A stretch of 64,000 bases of DNA from Acidimicrobiaceae bacterium. GTDB taxonomy: Bacteria; Actinomycetota; Acidimicrobiia; Acidimicrobiales; Aldehydirespiratoraceae. Made by a program: the position numbers and the translations under genes. The notes beneath the pieces were generated by a model that had not been told where the DNA came from, made no database searches, and saw only the letters and a program-made list of their open reading frames with translations. Of the stretch, positions 8,778-17,806 are shown piece after piece (the first letter of the stretch is position 1; each line of letters opens with the position of its first letter). Location: the NCBI GenBank assembly GCA_026706815.1, contig JAPOYA010000059.1:62001-126000 (forward strand), written 5' to 3'.

Positions 8778-9695
8778 GTGAAGTTCAGTGTGGAGACTTG
8801 GGCGCCTGAGTACGGGATCGGCTTTGATGCTCAGCAATTGGAGGAATCGACTGACACAGTCGATGTCGGCGTGGAGGTTGAGGCTGACGATTGGTCTCCT
8901 GTGACGCCCGCGGCGGTTGATCCGCCTGCTTGTGTTCTGTTCATCGACGGTGTCCGGCGAATCGACGTGCGGGTCTGGATCAGCGACGGCGAACTGGCCC
9001 GCGCGGGCGTGTGCGCGTCGGTGGCGGCGGGTGCGGTTCGGTGTACTCGAAGCGAAGCCCATGTGGTTGATGCTGCGGTGATGAGAGGGGTCTATGCGGC
9101 GCCGTCCGAGGCCGCGGGGCCGATCGTCACGGATCACGGAACATACGAGTTCGTTCCTTGCGCGAGCGATGCTCCCGACAGCGTCTACAACGGGATTCAT
9201 GAACAGATGACCCGCCTGGAGACCAGGTTCGGCAACGACGACGATGCCGACATGGTTGTCTTCGACGGTCCTTTGCGCGGCCGCATCAACCCCAAAGGCG
9301 TCGGCTACATCAAGACGCAGCATGTCCAGTATTTGCCGGAATCTGAGCAGCGGGTCTTGCAGTTGCTCGATGCAGGCCAGCGGACCCCGCTGTTCTTGAT
9401 CGGCGGAGCGGGGTTCACCCGCTGGTCGTGGTATCTGCGGTTGCCCGGTCCCGACACTCATCCACTGGCGGGCATTGTTCGCTGCGAGCTCCCCGGAGTC
9501 GGCAGCGCTGCTGAAGCCATTCGGCGGGCCGACCAAACCACCGCAACGCTGCCTCGTTTCGCCAGCGAACCCCACAAAGACTCTCGGGCGCCGCAAAACC
9601 TGTACCCGATAGCCGGGCTGGAAAACAAACTGCGGCACCGCCTCGGAGATCAGTCGAAGCTCGAACGTGCTCTGCGAATTGCCGCTGATGGCTGA
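8778..9695 (+). CDS. nurA: NurA-like 5'-3' nuclease
   Basis: Probable NurA nuclease, the partner of HerA in end resection. It shows an early catalytic-type Asp in VLFIDGVRR (Asp57) and a second acidic segment MVVFDGPLRGR (Asp163). A basic stretch follows, GVGYIKTQHVQYL (Lys180), which is followed in the family by a strand like TPLFLIGGAGFTRWSWYLRL. The C-terminal NLYPIAGLENKLRHRLGD also fits. The 305-residue length is normal. The start is GTG with AAGGAG nine bases upstream. It is separated from herA by sbcDC, a small gene and the nuclease/methyltransferase pair. A hairpin follows its end. The assignment rests on motif pattern, so moderate-high confidence. Confidence 0.75.
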   Translation: MKFSVETWAPEYGIGFDAQQLEESTDTVDVGVEVEADDWSPVTPAAVDPPACVLFIDGVRRIDVRVWISDGELARAGVCASVAAGAVRCTRSEAHVVDAAVMRGVYAAPSEAAGPIVTDHGTYEFVPCASDAPDSVYNGIHEQMTRLETRFGNDDDADMVVFDGPLRGRINPKGVGYIKTQHVQYLPESEQRVLQLLDAGQRTPLFLIGGAGFTRWSWYLRLPGPDTHPLAGIVRCELPGVGSAAEAIRRADQTTATLPRFASEPHKDSRAPQNLYPIAGLENKLRHRLGDQSKLERALRIAADG

Positions 9696-9729
9696 TCCCC
9701 GACCCCGCTTTTTGAAATCGTGAGTGGCT

Positions 9730-9747
9730 GTCGCCAAGAATGGCGAC
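9730..9747. terminator. Perfect hairpin after nurA
   Basis: A 7-bp perfect inverted repeat (GTCGCCA, loop AGAA, TGGCGAC) stands in the 150-base gap between nurA and the glycolate oxidase operon. There is no T-run after it on the plus strand, so it may be a weak terminator or an RNA processing/stability element and not a classical intrinsic terminator. Confidence 0.4.
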
Positions 9748-9846
9748 TGCTGGGATCAGATGACGGAGGCTCTGGCCGCGGTCTGAGTTTGTCCCGTTCC
9801 CGGCACTCTCAACGCCCAGCACGAACCCTGCTCGGCTACGGTGTGA

Positions 9847-11349
9847 GTGTGGTGTTCAGGCAAAGATCCTCGAATGAAGCTGCGTAGGAGAACTCGGGCC
9901 GACGGGGCCGGTCAACGTCACGATCCGTGTGTCGCTGAGCTGATCCGTGCGCTCGGCGCCGATCGGGTCCGTGCTGACAACGCGGCGCGACATCTCGCCA
10001 GCGCCGACGCTTCGATGTTCATCGACGGCGCCGCGGGGCCGGTGTGCTTCCCGGACTCCACCGAGCACGTGCAGGCGATCATGGGTGTCGCCGCCAGACA
10101 CGACCGGGCGGTTCTTCCCCGAGGCGCCGGGACCGGACTGAGCGGCGGGGCCGCCCCGCTCGGCGATCCCATCGTCGTCTCCACAACGCGCATGAACCGG
10201 GTTCTCGAGGTCGATGTCGAGGATCGCGTCGCCTGGGTGCAGCCAGGCGTGGTCAACCTTGACCTGACCAAGCAGGTGGCGTCTTCGGGTCTGCACTTCG
10301 CGCCGGACCCCTCATCGCAACAGGTGTGCACGATCGGCGGCAACGTCGCCAATAATTCCGGTGGACCCCACTGTCTTGCCTACGGCGTCACCAGTGCACA
10401 TGTACTGGCTGTGGAGGTCGTGTTGTCGAGCGGCGAAGCGGTCGTGCTCGGAGGGCTCGAAGCCGAGCCTTCGGGATACGACCTGCGGGGTGCCTTCGTC
10501 GGCTCGGAGGGAATGTTCGGCGTCACCACAAAGATCGCGGTGCGTTTGACTCCAGACCCTGAGAGCGTAAAAACGCTGTTGCTGGCGTTCGACGCCGTGT
10601 CTGATGCGGCCGCCACCGTGGGTGCGGTGATCGCCTCAGGGTCGGTGCCCGCGGCGATCGAGATGATGGACAAGCGCTGTGTCGCCGCTGTCGAGGATTT
10701 CGCGCATGCCGGTTACCCCCGCGATGCCGCAGCGGTGCTGTTGATCGAGGTTGACGGTCCGCGACGGGGCGTCGAGGCGGAGACCGACAAGGTCGCCGAG
10801 ATCGGCCGCGCGCATGGTGGGACCGTGCGGGTGGCGGCTGACGAACAAGAGCGGGCACTGCTCTGGAAGGGACGAAAGAGTGCGTTCGGGGCAGTCGCGC
10901 GGGTTGCGCCCGACTACTACCTCCACGACACCGTGGTACCTCGTTCCAAGCTCGTCGAAGTGCTGGAGGCTGTTTATGAGATCGTCGATCGTTACGATCT
11001 CACCGCGGTCAACGTCTTCCACGCGGGAGACGGCAACCTGCATCCGCTGATGGCCTATGACTCACGCGAACCGGGCGTCAACGAGCGTGTCGCCGCAGCG
11101 GGGCGAGAAATCCTCGAAGTCTCGTTGGCGGTGGGCGGTGTCCTGTCCGGCGAGCATGGCATCGGCGTCGAAAAGCGAGATTTCATGGAGTACCAGTTCA
11201 CCAGCGCGGACCTTGAGCAACAGGCGCTCCTGCGGCGTTCGTTCGATCCGCACTGCCGCTTGAACCCGGGCAAGGTTCTTCCGTCGGCCCACAGCTGCGC
11301 AGACATCGCGTCGTTGTCGGCATTCAAAGCCGACGGAGTGTGGGGATGA
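9847..11349 (+). CDS. glcD: Glycolate oxidase FAD-binding subunit GlcD
   Basis: FAD-linked dehydrogenase oxidising glycolate or a related 2-hydroxyacid to the keto acid. The PCMH-type FAD domain has AVLPRGAGTGLSGGA near residues 90-105 and GGNVANNSGGPHCLAYG near 160-176. The C-terminal substrate/FAD domain contains FHAGDGNLHP and LSGEHGIGVEK. The first possible start is GTG at the given position; an ATG nine codons later (9874) is equally good. The stop overlaps glcE by ATGA, so it is the first gene of a glcDEF operon. Lactate or another hydroxyacid is a possible alternative substrate. Confidence 0.9.
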   Translation: MWCSGKDPRMKLRRRTRADGAGQRHDPCVAELIRALGADRVRADNAARHLASADASMFIDGAAGPVCFPDSTEHVQAIMGVAARHDRAVLPRGAGTGLSGGAAPLGDPIVVSTTRMNRVLEVDVEDRVAWVQPGVVNLDLTKQVASSGLHFAPDPSSQQVCTIGGNVANNSGGPHCLAYGVTSAHVLAVEVVLSSGEAVVLGGLEAEPSGYDLRGAFVGSEGMFGVTTKIAVRLTPDPESVKTLLLAFDAVSDAAATVGAVIASGSVPAAIEMMDKRCVAAVEDFAHAGYPRDAAAVLLIEVDGPRRGVEAETDKVAEIGRAHGGTVRVAADEQERALLWKGRKSAFGAVARVAPDYYLHDTVVPRSKLVEVLEAVYEIVDRYDLTAVNVFHAGDGNLHPLMAYDSREPGVNERVAAAGREILEVSLAVGGVLSGEHGIGVEKRDFMEYQFTSADLEQQALLRRSFDPHCRLNPGKVLPSAHSCADIASLSAFKADGVWG

Positions 11350-12284
11350 TCGCCCCGCCGGTGATTGAAGACGCCGAACTGCTGGCTTTCGCTGCTGAGG
11401 TCGGGCCCAGCGGTCCAGTCGCGGTCCGTGGTGGAGGCACCCAGTGGCATGTGGGCGGAGCCCCCGACCACGGCGTGCGGGAAGTGCGGGCACCGTCTGG
11501 CATCGTGGAGTACCGGCCCGATGAGATGACCGTCTGCGTGCGCGCGGGCACCACAGTCGCCGAACTCCACGCTGTCCTCGCCGAACACGGTCAGCGCACC
11601 GCTCTGCCCGATGGATCTGGGCCGTTCGGTTCGCGTTCTTCGACAGTCGGCGGAGCGATCGCGGTCGGACGGTCGCCGGTCACAAGGCTGGGGAACGGCC
11701 ACATCCGCGACGCGGTCCTGCAGTTGCGCTACGCGGCCGCCGACGGTCGACTCGTGACCGCGGGCGGGCCCACAGTCAAGAACGTGACCGGTTTCGACAT
11801 GTGCCGCGTTCTGGTCGGTTCGTTGGGCACGTTGGGGTGCATCGGCGATGCGATCCTGCGCACCCGCCCCAAGCCCGAACACGAGCAATGGGTGCAACTC
11901 GAAGACGCCGAACCGCAGACCGTTCTCAGAACCGCGAGAACGGCAACAGCCATCTTGTGGGACGGATCGGTGGTGTGGGCCCGACTCTGCGGACACCATG
12001 TCGATGTTGAAGACGATCTCGCCCGACTGCCCGCATCGTCGGCGGCTCAACCGCCGGATTTGCCGCCGTACCGCTGGTCTCGCCGCCCCAAGGATCTGTA
12101 CTGCCTCCCGGAAGAGACAGGACGTTTCATCGCCGAGGTCGGCGTTGGCGTCGTCCATTGCGAACGCCCCGACCCCGACCCGCCACCGGTCGCACCCGGT
12201 GTGGCGGCCCTCAATCGTCGAGTGCGCGAACTGTTCGACCCCGATCGTCGTTTCAACCCCGGTCGATCCGTGGAGCGGCTATGA
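11346..12284 (+). CDS. glcE: Glycolate oxidase subunit GlcE (FAD-binding)
   Basis: Second, smaller FAD-binding subunit of the glycolate oxidase complex. It has the typical half-length PCMH fold: AVRGGGTQWHVGG near the N-terminus, VCVRAGTTVAELHAVLAEHGQ, STVGGAIAVGRS and the GPTVKNVTGFDMCRVLVGSLGTLG segment that is characteristic of GlcE. The ATG start overlaps the glcD stop (ATGA), and its own stop overlaps the glcF start the same way. Translational coupling of all three subunits follows from these overlaps. About 312 residues. Confidence 0.88.
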   Translation: MIAPPVIEDAELLAFAAEVGPSGPVAVRGGGTQWHVGGAPDHGVREVRAPSGIVEYRPDEMTVCVRAGTTVAELHAVLAEHGQRTALPDGSGPFGSRSSTVGGAIAVGRSPVTRLGNGHIRDAVLQLRYAAADGRLVTAGGPTVKNVTGFDMCRVLVGSLGTLGCIGDAILRTRPKPEHEQWVQLEDAEPQTVLRTARTATAILWDGSVVWARLCGHHVDVEDDLARLPASSAAQPPDLPPYRWSRRPKDLYCLPEETGRFIAEVGVGVVHCERPDPDPPPVAPGVAALNRRVRELFDPDRRFNPGRSVERL

Positions 12285-13459
12285 GCGAATCTCTTGGACT
12301 TCTGGGGCTTGAGCAGGCTGAACGCGATAGTTGCGTGGCGTGCGGACTCTGCCTTCCCCATTGCCCGACATATCGGGTGACCGGTGCCGACACCCACTCG
12401 CCGCGGGGGCGCATAGCCCTCATGCAGGTTGTGGATGAAGGCATCGCTCCGCTGACAGAGGAGATCGTCGAAGCTTTCGACTCGTGTATTCAATGCCGAG
12501 CCTGTGAGACCGCCTGTCCCGGTGATGTGCCTTTCGGACACCTGATGGAGTCCACCAAAGAGGTCGTCGAGTCGACCCGCGGCAGGGCTCCGTGGTGGCT
12601 GAAGCTGGGTTTGCGGGCTCTGACCCGTCCAACTTTGCTGCGAATTGGTTCAAGTTGCCTCGCGGTTGCACAACGTCTGCGGCTCGTTCCGTCGCGGCGC
12701 CTCGGCCTCCCGGACCGACTGCCGCTACGCCGCCGGGCGTTGCGAGCAACGGGTGACGACGTGTGGCTGTTCACTGGGTGCGTCATGGACGCTTGGCAAC
12801 GCGACATTCACCTAGCGACCCAAGAGGTGGTCGAGGCGACCGGCACGACAGTGCGTCCGACCGGTGACGCGGCGCCTTGCTGTGGGGCGCTGCACACCCA
12901 CGCCGGACTCGGCGACGGCGCCCGCAAGCTGGCCGCCCGAGTGATGTCAGCGCTTGACGGCGACAACGCTGTTCTCGTGAACTCCGCCGGTTGCGGAGCT
13001 GCTTTGAAGGACTACGGCCGGCTGCTCGGCAGCGACGAAGCCCGGGCCTTCTCAGCACGGGTGTTCGACATTCACGAATGGCTGGCCGACCATATTGATG
13101 AGATGGACGCGAATCCTCTGGAGCCGGCGATCGCTGTGCGGGTGGCAATCCAGGATCCCTGTCATCTCCGCCATGTACAGGGGTCGCACATGGCTGTTCG
13201 CGAGGTCCTCGAACCGTTCGTCTCAGAGATTGTGGAACTCGATGATGAGGGGATGTGCTGCGGTGCCGGTGGAGCGTTTTCGCTGGTCAACCCACAGTTG
13301 GCGCTTGATGTTCGCGACCGCAAGACCGAAGCGATCAGCCGATCGCGTGCTGACGTTGTGGTGAGCGCCAATCCCGGATGTTCAATGCACCTTGCCGCCG
13401 CAGGCGTGACAGTCCGCCACCCGATGGAGTTGATCGCCGAGGCACTGCGGGCACGCTAG
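12281..13459 (+). CDS. glcF: Glycolate oxidase iron-sulfur subunit GlcF
   Basis: Electron-transfer subunit of glycolate oxidase. Two 4Fe-4S ferredoxin motifs are visible, CVACGLCLPHCPTY and CIQCRACETACPGD. Two CCG (cysteine-rich) domains follow, with APCCGALHTHAG and GMCCGAGGAFSL, as in heterodisulfide-reductase-like subunits. I chose the ATG that overlaps the glcE stop (392 residues); the longer open frame upstream would read through glcE. It is last in the operon and convergent with the MFS gene 50 bases on. Confidence 0.9.
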   Translation: MSESLGLLGLEQAERDSCVACGLCLPHCPTYRVTGADTHSPRGRIALMQVVDEGIAPLTEEIVEAFDSCIQCRACETACPGDVPFGHLMESTKEVVESTRGRAPWWLKLGLRALTRPTLLRIGSSCLAVAQRLRLVPSRRLGLPDRLPLRRRALRATGDDVWLFTGCVMDAWQRDIHLATQEVVEATGTTVRPTGDAAPCCGALHTHAGLGDGARKLAARVMSALDGDNAVLVNSAGCGAALKDYGRLLGSDEARAFSARVFDIHEWLADHIDEMDANPLEPAIAVRVAIQDPCHLRHVQGSHMAVREVLEPFVSEIVELDDEGMCCGAGGAFSLVNPQLALDVRDRKTEAISRSRADVVVSANPGCSMHLAAAGVTVRHPMELIAEALRAR

Positions 13460-13508
13460 GTGTTGCGCGAGGCGTGGCTTCGGCTTTGTTCGCTTTGCCC
13501 ACGCGCCG

Positions 13509-14759
13509 CTAGGCATCGGGATCGACGATTGCTCGGGAGCCGCCGCGGGCCCACAACACCAAGCCGATCGCGATCGCGGTGTAGGCGGTGTAGCCGACAG
13601 CCATTGGCGTGACCGAGCCGTCGATTCGGCGATCGATCAAGCTGGCCAGAATCGAACCCCCGCCGATAGTGATGACCCCGTACAACCCCGACGCGGCTCC
13701 TGCGATCCGCTGCATCGGTTCCATAGCGATCGCGCTCGCGTTCGGGGTGAACACGGTGGTGAAAGCGCCGAGCAGAGCGGTTGCCGCGAACCACACCCAA
13801 AACGACGGCACACCCTCGGCTCCCAGCGCCAAAACCATGAACACCGCCGAGATCACCAGCATCGTCCCCAGGGCGGTCATCGACACGCGATCGGCGCCAT
13901 GCAGCCGGGTGAACCGTTCGCTAGTCCAAACTGCAACCGCCAGAAACAGTGCCGAAGCACCGAAAATGAGTGCGAAATACTGGTCGAGACCGTAGATCTC
14001 ATCAATAATCGGGGCGCTGCTGCCCAGATAGACGAAAAATGCGCCGAACGTGAACATCGAGGCCAGCACGTAACCGATCGTGACCCGGGTCCGGCACACC
14101 GCGTACACGCCGCGGCCTGTGGCCCGCAGGTCGATCTGGCGCCTGTCGGACCGAGGCAGCGTTTCGCCGAACCGCATGGTCCGCCAAACTGCGACGGCCG
14201 TCAACGGAGCGGCGGAGAAGCAGACCAGCCGCCAATCGCCGACCAACAGGATCCCTTCACCAACGGCGGGAGCGACTGCGGGGCCCAACAGGAACACCGC
14301 CATAACGAACGAGATCACCCGGGCCATCTGATCGCCGGAATAAAGGTCACGGGCTATCGCCAGCCGGGTGGCGCTGGGAGACGCTGCGCCGAGCCCCCAG
14401 ACGAACCTCATCGCTAGCAATCCGTTCATACTCTGGGCGAAACCGGATCCGAGCGCGCCCGCCCCGTACAGCGCCAGACCCGCTATCAGAATTGCGCGGC
14501 GCCCGTAGCGGTCTGACAGCAACCCCCAGATCATCTGCCCCGCCGCCATCCCCAGCAGATACCAGGTGATCACCAGAGAGACTTCACCCGAGCCGGATCT
14601 CAAGTCGAACTGTTCGCTGATTCTGTCGAAGGCGGGCAGCATCGCATCGACGCCGAAAGCCAGAATGATGCTGAGGAACGCCAGAAAGACGATGACTTGG
14701 CGTTCGCTGCGGGCAGCGACATGCCCCGACACTTCGGGGTCAGGCAAGGTGCGTGCCAC
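13509..14759 (-). CDS. MFS drug exporter, Bcr/CflA type
   Basis: Integral membrane protein of 416 residues with about 12 hydrophobic segments. The loop between segments 2 and 3 carries GLLSDRYGRRAILIAG, the major-facilitator signature. The sequence flavour (LPAFDRISEQF near the N-terminus, LAIARDLYSG) fits the Bcr/CflA multidrug subfamily. The GTG start lies 3 bases after the stop of the TetR gene, so the regulator and pump are one transcription unit. Substrate unknown. Confidence 0.85.
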   Translation of the reverse strand: MARTLPDPEVSGHVAARSERQVIVFLAFLSIILAFGVDAMLPAFDRISEQFDLRSGSGEVSLVITWYLLGMAAGQMIWGLLSDRYGRRAILIAGLALYGAGALGSGFAQSMNGLLAMRFVWGLGAASPSATRLAIARDLYSGDQMARVISFVMAVFLLGPAVAPAVGEGILLVGDWRLVCFSAAPLTAVAVWRTMRFGETLPRSDRRQIDLRATGRGVYAVCRTRVTIGYVLASMFTFGAFFVYLGSSAPIIDEIYGLDQYFALIFGASALFLAVAVWTSERFTRLHGADRVSMTALGTMLVISAVFMVLALGAEGVPSFWVWFAATALLGAFTTVFTPNASAIAMEPMQRIAGAASGLYGVITIGGGSILASLIDRRIDGSVTPMAVGYTAYTAIAIGLVLWARGGSRAIVDPDA

Positions 14760-14762
14760 CGA

Positions 14763-15308
14763 CTAGTCCGCCTTGAGCCGCATCGACAGCTCAGCGACAC
14801 GTGCACGAAGCGCATGGAGTTCACCGCCGAACTCTTCGAGCGCGGCAACGATCTCATCTTCGAAAGCACCCCAGCCGAATTGCAGAGCCGTGGCGATGGC
14901 GACCTCGGCCAGCAGCTCCTCGTCGTTCTTGGAGCGTCCGCTGGCCTGAGCTTGACCGGCGACGATACGTGCAACGAGGTCGGAGATTGGAGAGCGGGAG
15001 TCGCCGACTTCGAGTTTGGCGAAAGTGCGATAGCCGGCGGCCTCTTCGCTGGTATTGACGGGCAGGATGCCGCCTTCGTCCCAGCGTTCGGCCATTGTTT
15101 CGGTCGCTTCGAGCACCGCTTGGGCGAAGACGCTGTCCTTGGTCCCGAAATAGTAGTGAATCAGCCCGTAGTTCACGCCCGCGTGCCGTGCCAGTTCACG
15201 CCCCGAGACTCGGCGCGGCGAACTAACGCTCGACAGTGCCTTGGCCGCGTCGATGAGACTGCGACGGACCGCATCGGGCCCACGGACGGTCGGTGACGGT
15301 TCAGTCAT
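14763..15308 (-). CDS. TetR family transcriptional regulator
   Basis: An N-terminal helix-turn-helix of TetR type is visible at residues 15-60 (LIDAAKALSSVS... SGRELARHAGVNYGLIHYYFGTKDSVF). It is followed by a divergent ligand-binding helical domain, 181 residues in all. Being directly upstream of the MFS exporter with 3 bases between them, it most likely represses its own operon in response to an exported compound. ilvD ends 21 bases upstream on the same strand, so read-through from ilvD is possible. Confidence 0.88.
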   Translation of the reverse strand: MTEPSPTVRGPDAVRRSLIDAAKALSSVSSPRRVSGRELARHAGVNYGLIHYYFGTKDSVFAQAVLEATETMAERWDEGGILPVNTSEEAAGYRTFAKLEVGDSRSPISDLVARIVAGQAQASGRSKNDEELLAEVAIATALQFGWGAFEDEIVAALEEFGGELHALRARVAELSMRLKAD

Positions 15309-15329
15309 CTGTGAGAAGCTTGATGCTCG

Positions 15330-17183
15330 TCAACCAGAGATTTGGCTGACGTCGCGCACGGCGCCCCGGTCAGCCGACGTGGTCATCGCCGCGTAGGCCA
15401 GAAGGGCCGCAGAGACCGTGCGTCGACGTTTTGACGGTCGCCATGCATCGGCGCCCCTGGCCTCCATGGCGCGGCGCCTCTCGGCCAGTTCGGCATCGTT
15501 GATTCGGAGGTTCACGGTGCGGTTGGGGATGTCGATGTCGATCATGTCGCCGGTTTCGACGAGGGCGATTGCGCCACCCTCGGCGCCTTCGGGGGACGCG
15601 TGCCCGATTGACAGACCCGACGTCCCGCCCGAGAACCGGCCGTCGGTAACCAACGCGCACTCCTTGCCCAGGCCGCGGCTCTTTATGTAGGAGGTGGGGT
15701 AGAGCATCTCCTGCATCCCGGGCCCGCCCTTGGGGCCTTCATATCTGACGATGACGACATCGCCGGCCTTGATCACCGACTCATCGAGGATCCCTTCGCA
15801 TGCGGAGTCCTGGCTCTCGAAAACCACTGCCGGACCGCTGAACTCGAAGATCGACTCGTCGACCCCTGCGGTCTTCACAATGCAGCCGCGTTCGGCGATG
15901 TTGCCGAACAGCACAGCGAGCCCGCCTTCACGGCTGTAGGGCTCGGCTACAGTGCGAATGCAGCCGTTGATGCGGTCGAGGTCGAGGGTCGGCCAGCGTT
16001 CGGCTTGGCTGAACGCCACCTGCGTGGGTATTCCTGCCGGCCCGGCACGGTAGAACTCGATCACCTCGGCCGACGGGCTGCGCATCACGTCCCACACCTC
16101 GAGTGCCGCTCCCAGGGTCTCGCTGTGGATCGTCGGCAGGCTTGTATCGATCAACCCGCCGCGGTCCAGTTCGCCGAGAATCCCCATAATTCCACCGGCC
16201 CGATGCACATCTTCGACATGGTATTCGTCGGTGCTTGGAGCGACTTTGCAGATGTTGGGGGATTTGCGGCTGAGCCTGTCGATATCGGCCATCGTGAAAT
16301 CGACGCCGCCTTCCTGAGCCGCCGCGAGGATATGCAGCACGGTGTTGGTCGACCCACCCATCGCAATGTCGAGGGTCATGGCGTTCTCGAAGGCCGTTTT
16401 CGAACAGATCGAGCGGGGCAGAACCGACTCGTCGTCCTTGTCGTAGCGGCGCTTGGCCATGTCGACGATTCGGCGGCCTGCCTCCAAGAAGAGTTGTTCA
16501 CGGTCGGCGTGGGTGGCCAACACCGTGCCGTTTCCGGGCAGAGCGAGCCCCAAGGCCTCGGTCAGGCAGTTCATTGAGTTGGCGGTGAACATCCCAGAGC
16601 ACGAACCGCAGGTGGGGCAGGCGGAGCGCTCCATCTCGAGCAGGTCCTCGTCTGAGACCGACGTATCCCCGGCCTTGATCATCGGGTCGATCAGGTCGAG
16701 TTTGACGCTTACCCCGGCGAGCTTGGTTTTTCCGGCCTCCATCGGTCCGCCGCTCACGAAGACGGTCGGAATGTTGAGCCTCATGGCGGCGTTCAGCATC
16801 CCGGGGGTGATCTTGTCGCAGTTGCTGATGCAAACGAGGGCATCGGCACAGTGTGCGTTGACCATGTACTCGATCGAGTCTGCGATCAGGTCCCGGCTCG
16901 GGAGGCTGTAGAGCATGCCGTCGTGGCCCATCGCAATGCCGTCGTCGACGGCGATCGTGTTGAATTCTTTGGCGACGCCGCCGGCTTCTTCGATCTCGCG
17001 TGCGACGAGTTGCCCCAGGTCCTTCAGGTGGACGTGACCGGGGACGAACTGGGTGAAGGAGTTGGCGATGGCTATGATCGGCTTGTCGAAGTCATCGTCT
17101 TTCATTCCGGTGGCACGCCACAGGGCTCGAGCCCCGGCCATGTTGCGTCCCTGAGTGGAGGTGCGTGAGCGGTAATCGACCAT
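15330..17183 (-). CDS. ilvD: Dihydroxy-acid dehydratase
   Basis: Dehydrates 2,3-dihydroxyisovalerate and 2,3-dihydroxy-3-methylvalerate in valine/isoleucine synthesis. Cluster-binding cysteines are seen in [15 protein letters not shown] and [21 protein letters not shown]. The C-terminal [23 protein letters not shown] motif is also present. 617 residues is the normal long form. The ATG start is unambiguous. It is separated from the leu/ilv genes by over 20 kb. The 158-base gap to the divergent membrane-protein gene must hold its promoter. Confidence 0.96.
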   Translation of the reverse strand: MVDYRSRTSTQGRNMAGARALWRATGMKDDDFDKPIIAIANSFTQFVPGHVHLKDLGQLVAREIEEAGGVAKEFNTIAVDDGIAMGHDGMLYSLPSRDLIADSIEYMVNAHCADALVCISNCDKITPGMLNAAMRLNIPTVFVSGGPMEAGKTKLAGVSVKLDLIDPMIKAGDTSVSDEDLLEMERSACPTCGSCSGMFTANSMNCLTEALGLALPGNGTVLATHADREQLFLEAGRRIVDMAKRRYDKDDESVLPRSICSKTAFENAMTLDIAMGGSTNTVLHILAAAQEGGVDFTMADIDRLSRKSPNICKVAPSTDEYHVEDVHRAGGIMGILGELDRGGLIDTSLPTIHSETLGAALEVWDVMRSPSAEVIEFYRAGPAGIPTQVAFSQAERWPTLDLDRINGCIRTVAEPYSREGGLAVLFGNIAERGCIVKTAGVDESIFEFSGPAVVFESQDSACEGILDESVIKAGDVVIVRYEGPKGGPGMQEMLYPTSYIKSRGLGKECALVTDGRFSGGTSGLSIGHASPEGAEGGAIALVETGDMIDIDIPNRTVNLRINDAELAERRRAMEARGADAWRPSKRRRTVSAALLAYAAMTTSADRGAVRDVSQISG

Positions 17184-17341
17184 GGCACGAGTCTACAAGG
17201 ATCGGATTAGCCAAGCGGCCCAAAGATCGAGCAGAATATGAGCCCCGAGGCCCCGGCTGCGCCCGGCACGAGCACCCTGCTGTCATCTGGGTATTTTTCT
17301 GGTCCGCTGATCTCGGGGAACGGTTGGCTACAGTTCTCTCC

Positions 17342-17794
17342 ATGATTATCGCTCAAGTCGGCAGCACTGGATACAACATTCTGCTGTTCCTTCACATCGT
17401 GGCGATCGTCGTCGCGTTGTCGCCCACATTCGTCCACCCGTTCCTGGCTCGCGACACGAACGGGGAGTACTCGGTGCGCAGAACACTGTACGCGGGGATC
17501 GCCAAGCGTTCGATGCGGATCTACGGCAGTTCGCTGATTGTCGGCGGTCTGCTCGGCTTCGGTGTAGCGGGATTGTCCGACAAGGTGTATCAGCTGAGCG
17601 ACGGGTGGTTGACAGTCTCCGTCATCGCCTGGCTGGCGATGAACGGCGTCCTGCACGCCATGGTGATTCCCGCCGAGAAGGCGATAGCCGACGGCGATGA
17701 GCCCAACACCAAGAAGGCGGAGACCGGCAGCTTGATCATTTCTTTGTTGTTCCTGTTCTCGCTCTATCTGATGATCTTCGAACCGGGCGCCTAG
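17342..17794 (+). CDS. DUF2269-like four-helix membrane protein
   Basis: A 150-residue protein with about four membrane segments: YNILLFLHIVAIVVALSPTFV, SSLIVGGLLGFGVAGL, WLTVSVIAWLAMNGVLHAMVI and LIISLLFLFSLYLMIF. The His in the first segment and the overall layout resemble DUF2269/CopD-like small membrane proteins. Function is not known. I chose the ATG at the beginning of the hydrophobic protein; an upstream start would overlap ilvD. It lies 12 bases before the LigD-like polymerase gene. Confidence 0.7.
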   Translation: MIIAQVGSTGYNILLFLHIVAIVVALSPTFVHPFLARDTNGEYSVRRTLYAGIAKRSMRIYGSSLIVGGLLGFGVAGLSDKVYQLSDGWLTVSVIAWLAMNGVLHAMVIPAEKAIADGDEPNTKKAETGSLIISLLFLFSLYLMIFEPGA

Positions 17795-17806
17795 CTGCGA
17801 AGAGCG

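Noticed and set aside
8778-9737. N-terminal extension of the DNA methyltransferase frame
   Set aside because: The minus frame is open here but is Arg-rich, lacks methyltransferase motifs and lies opposite a coherent NurA-like protein; the ATG at 8690 is the natural start.
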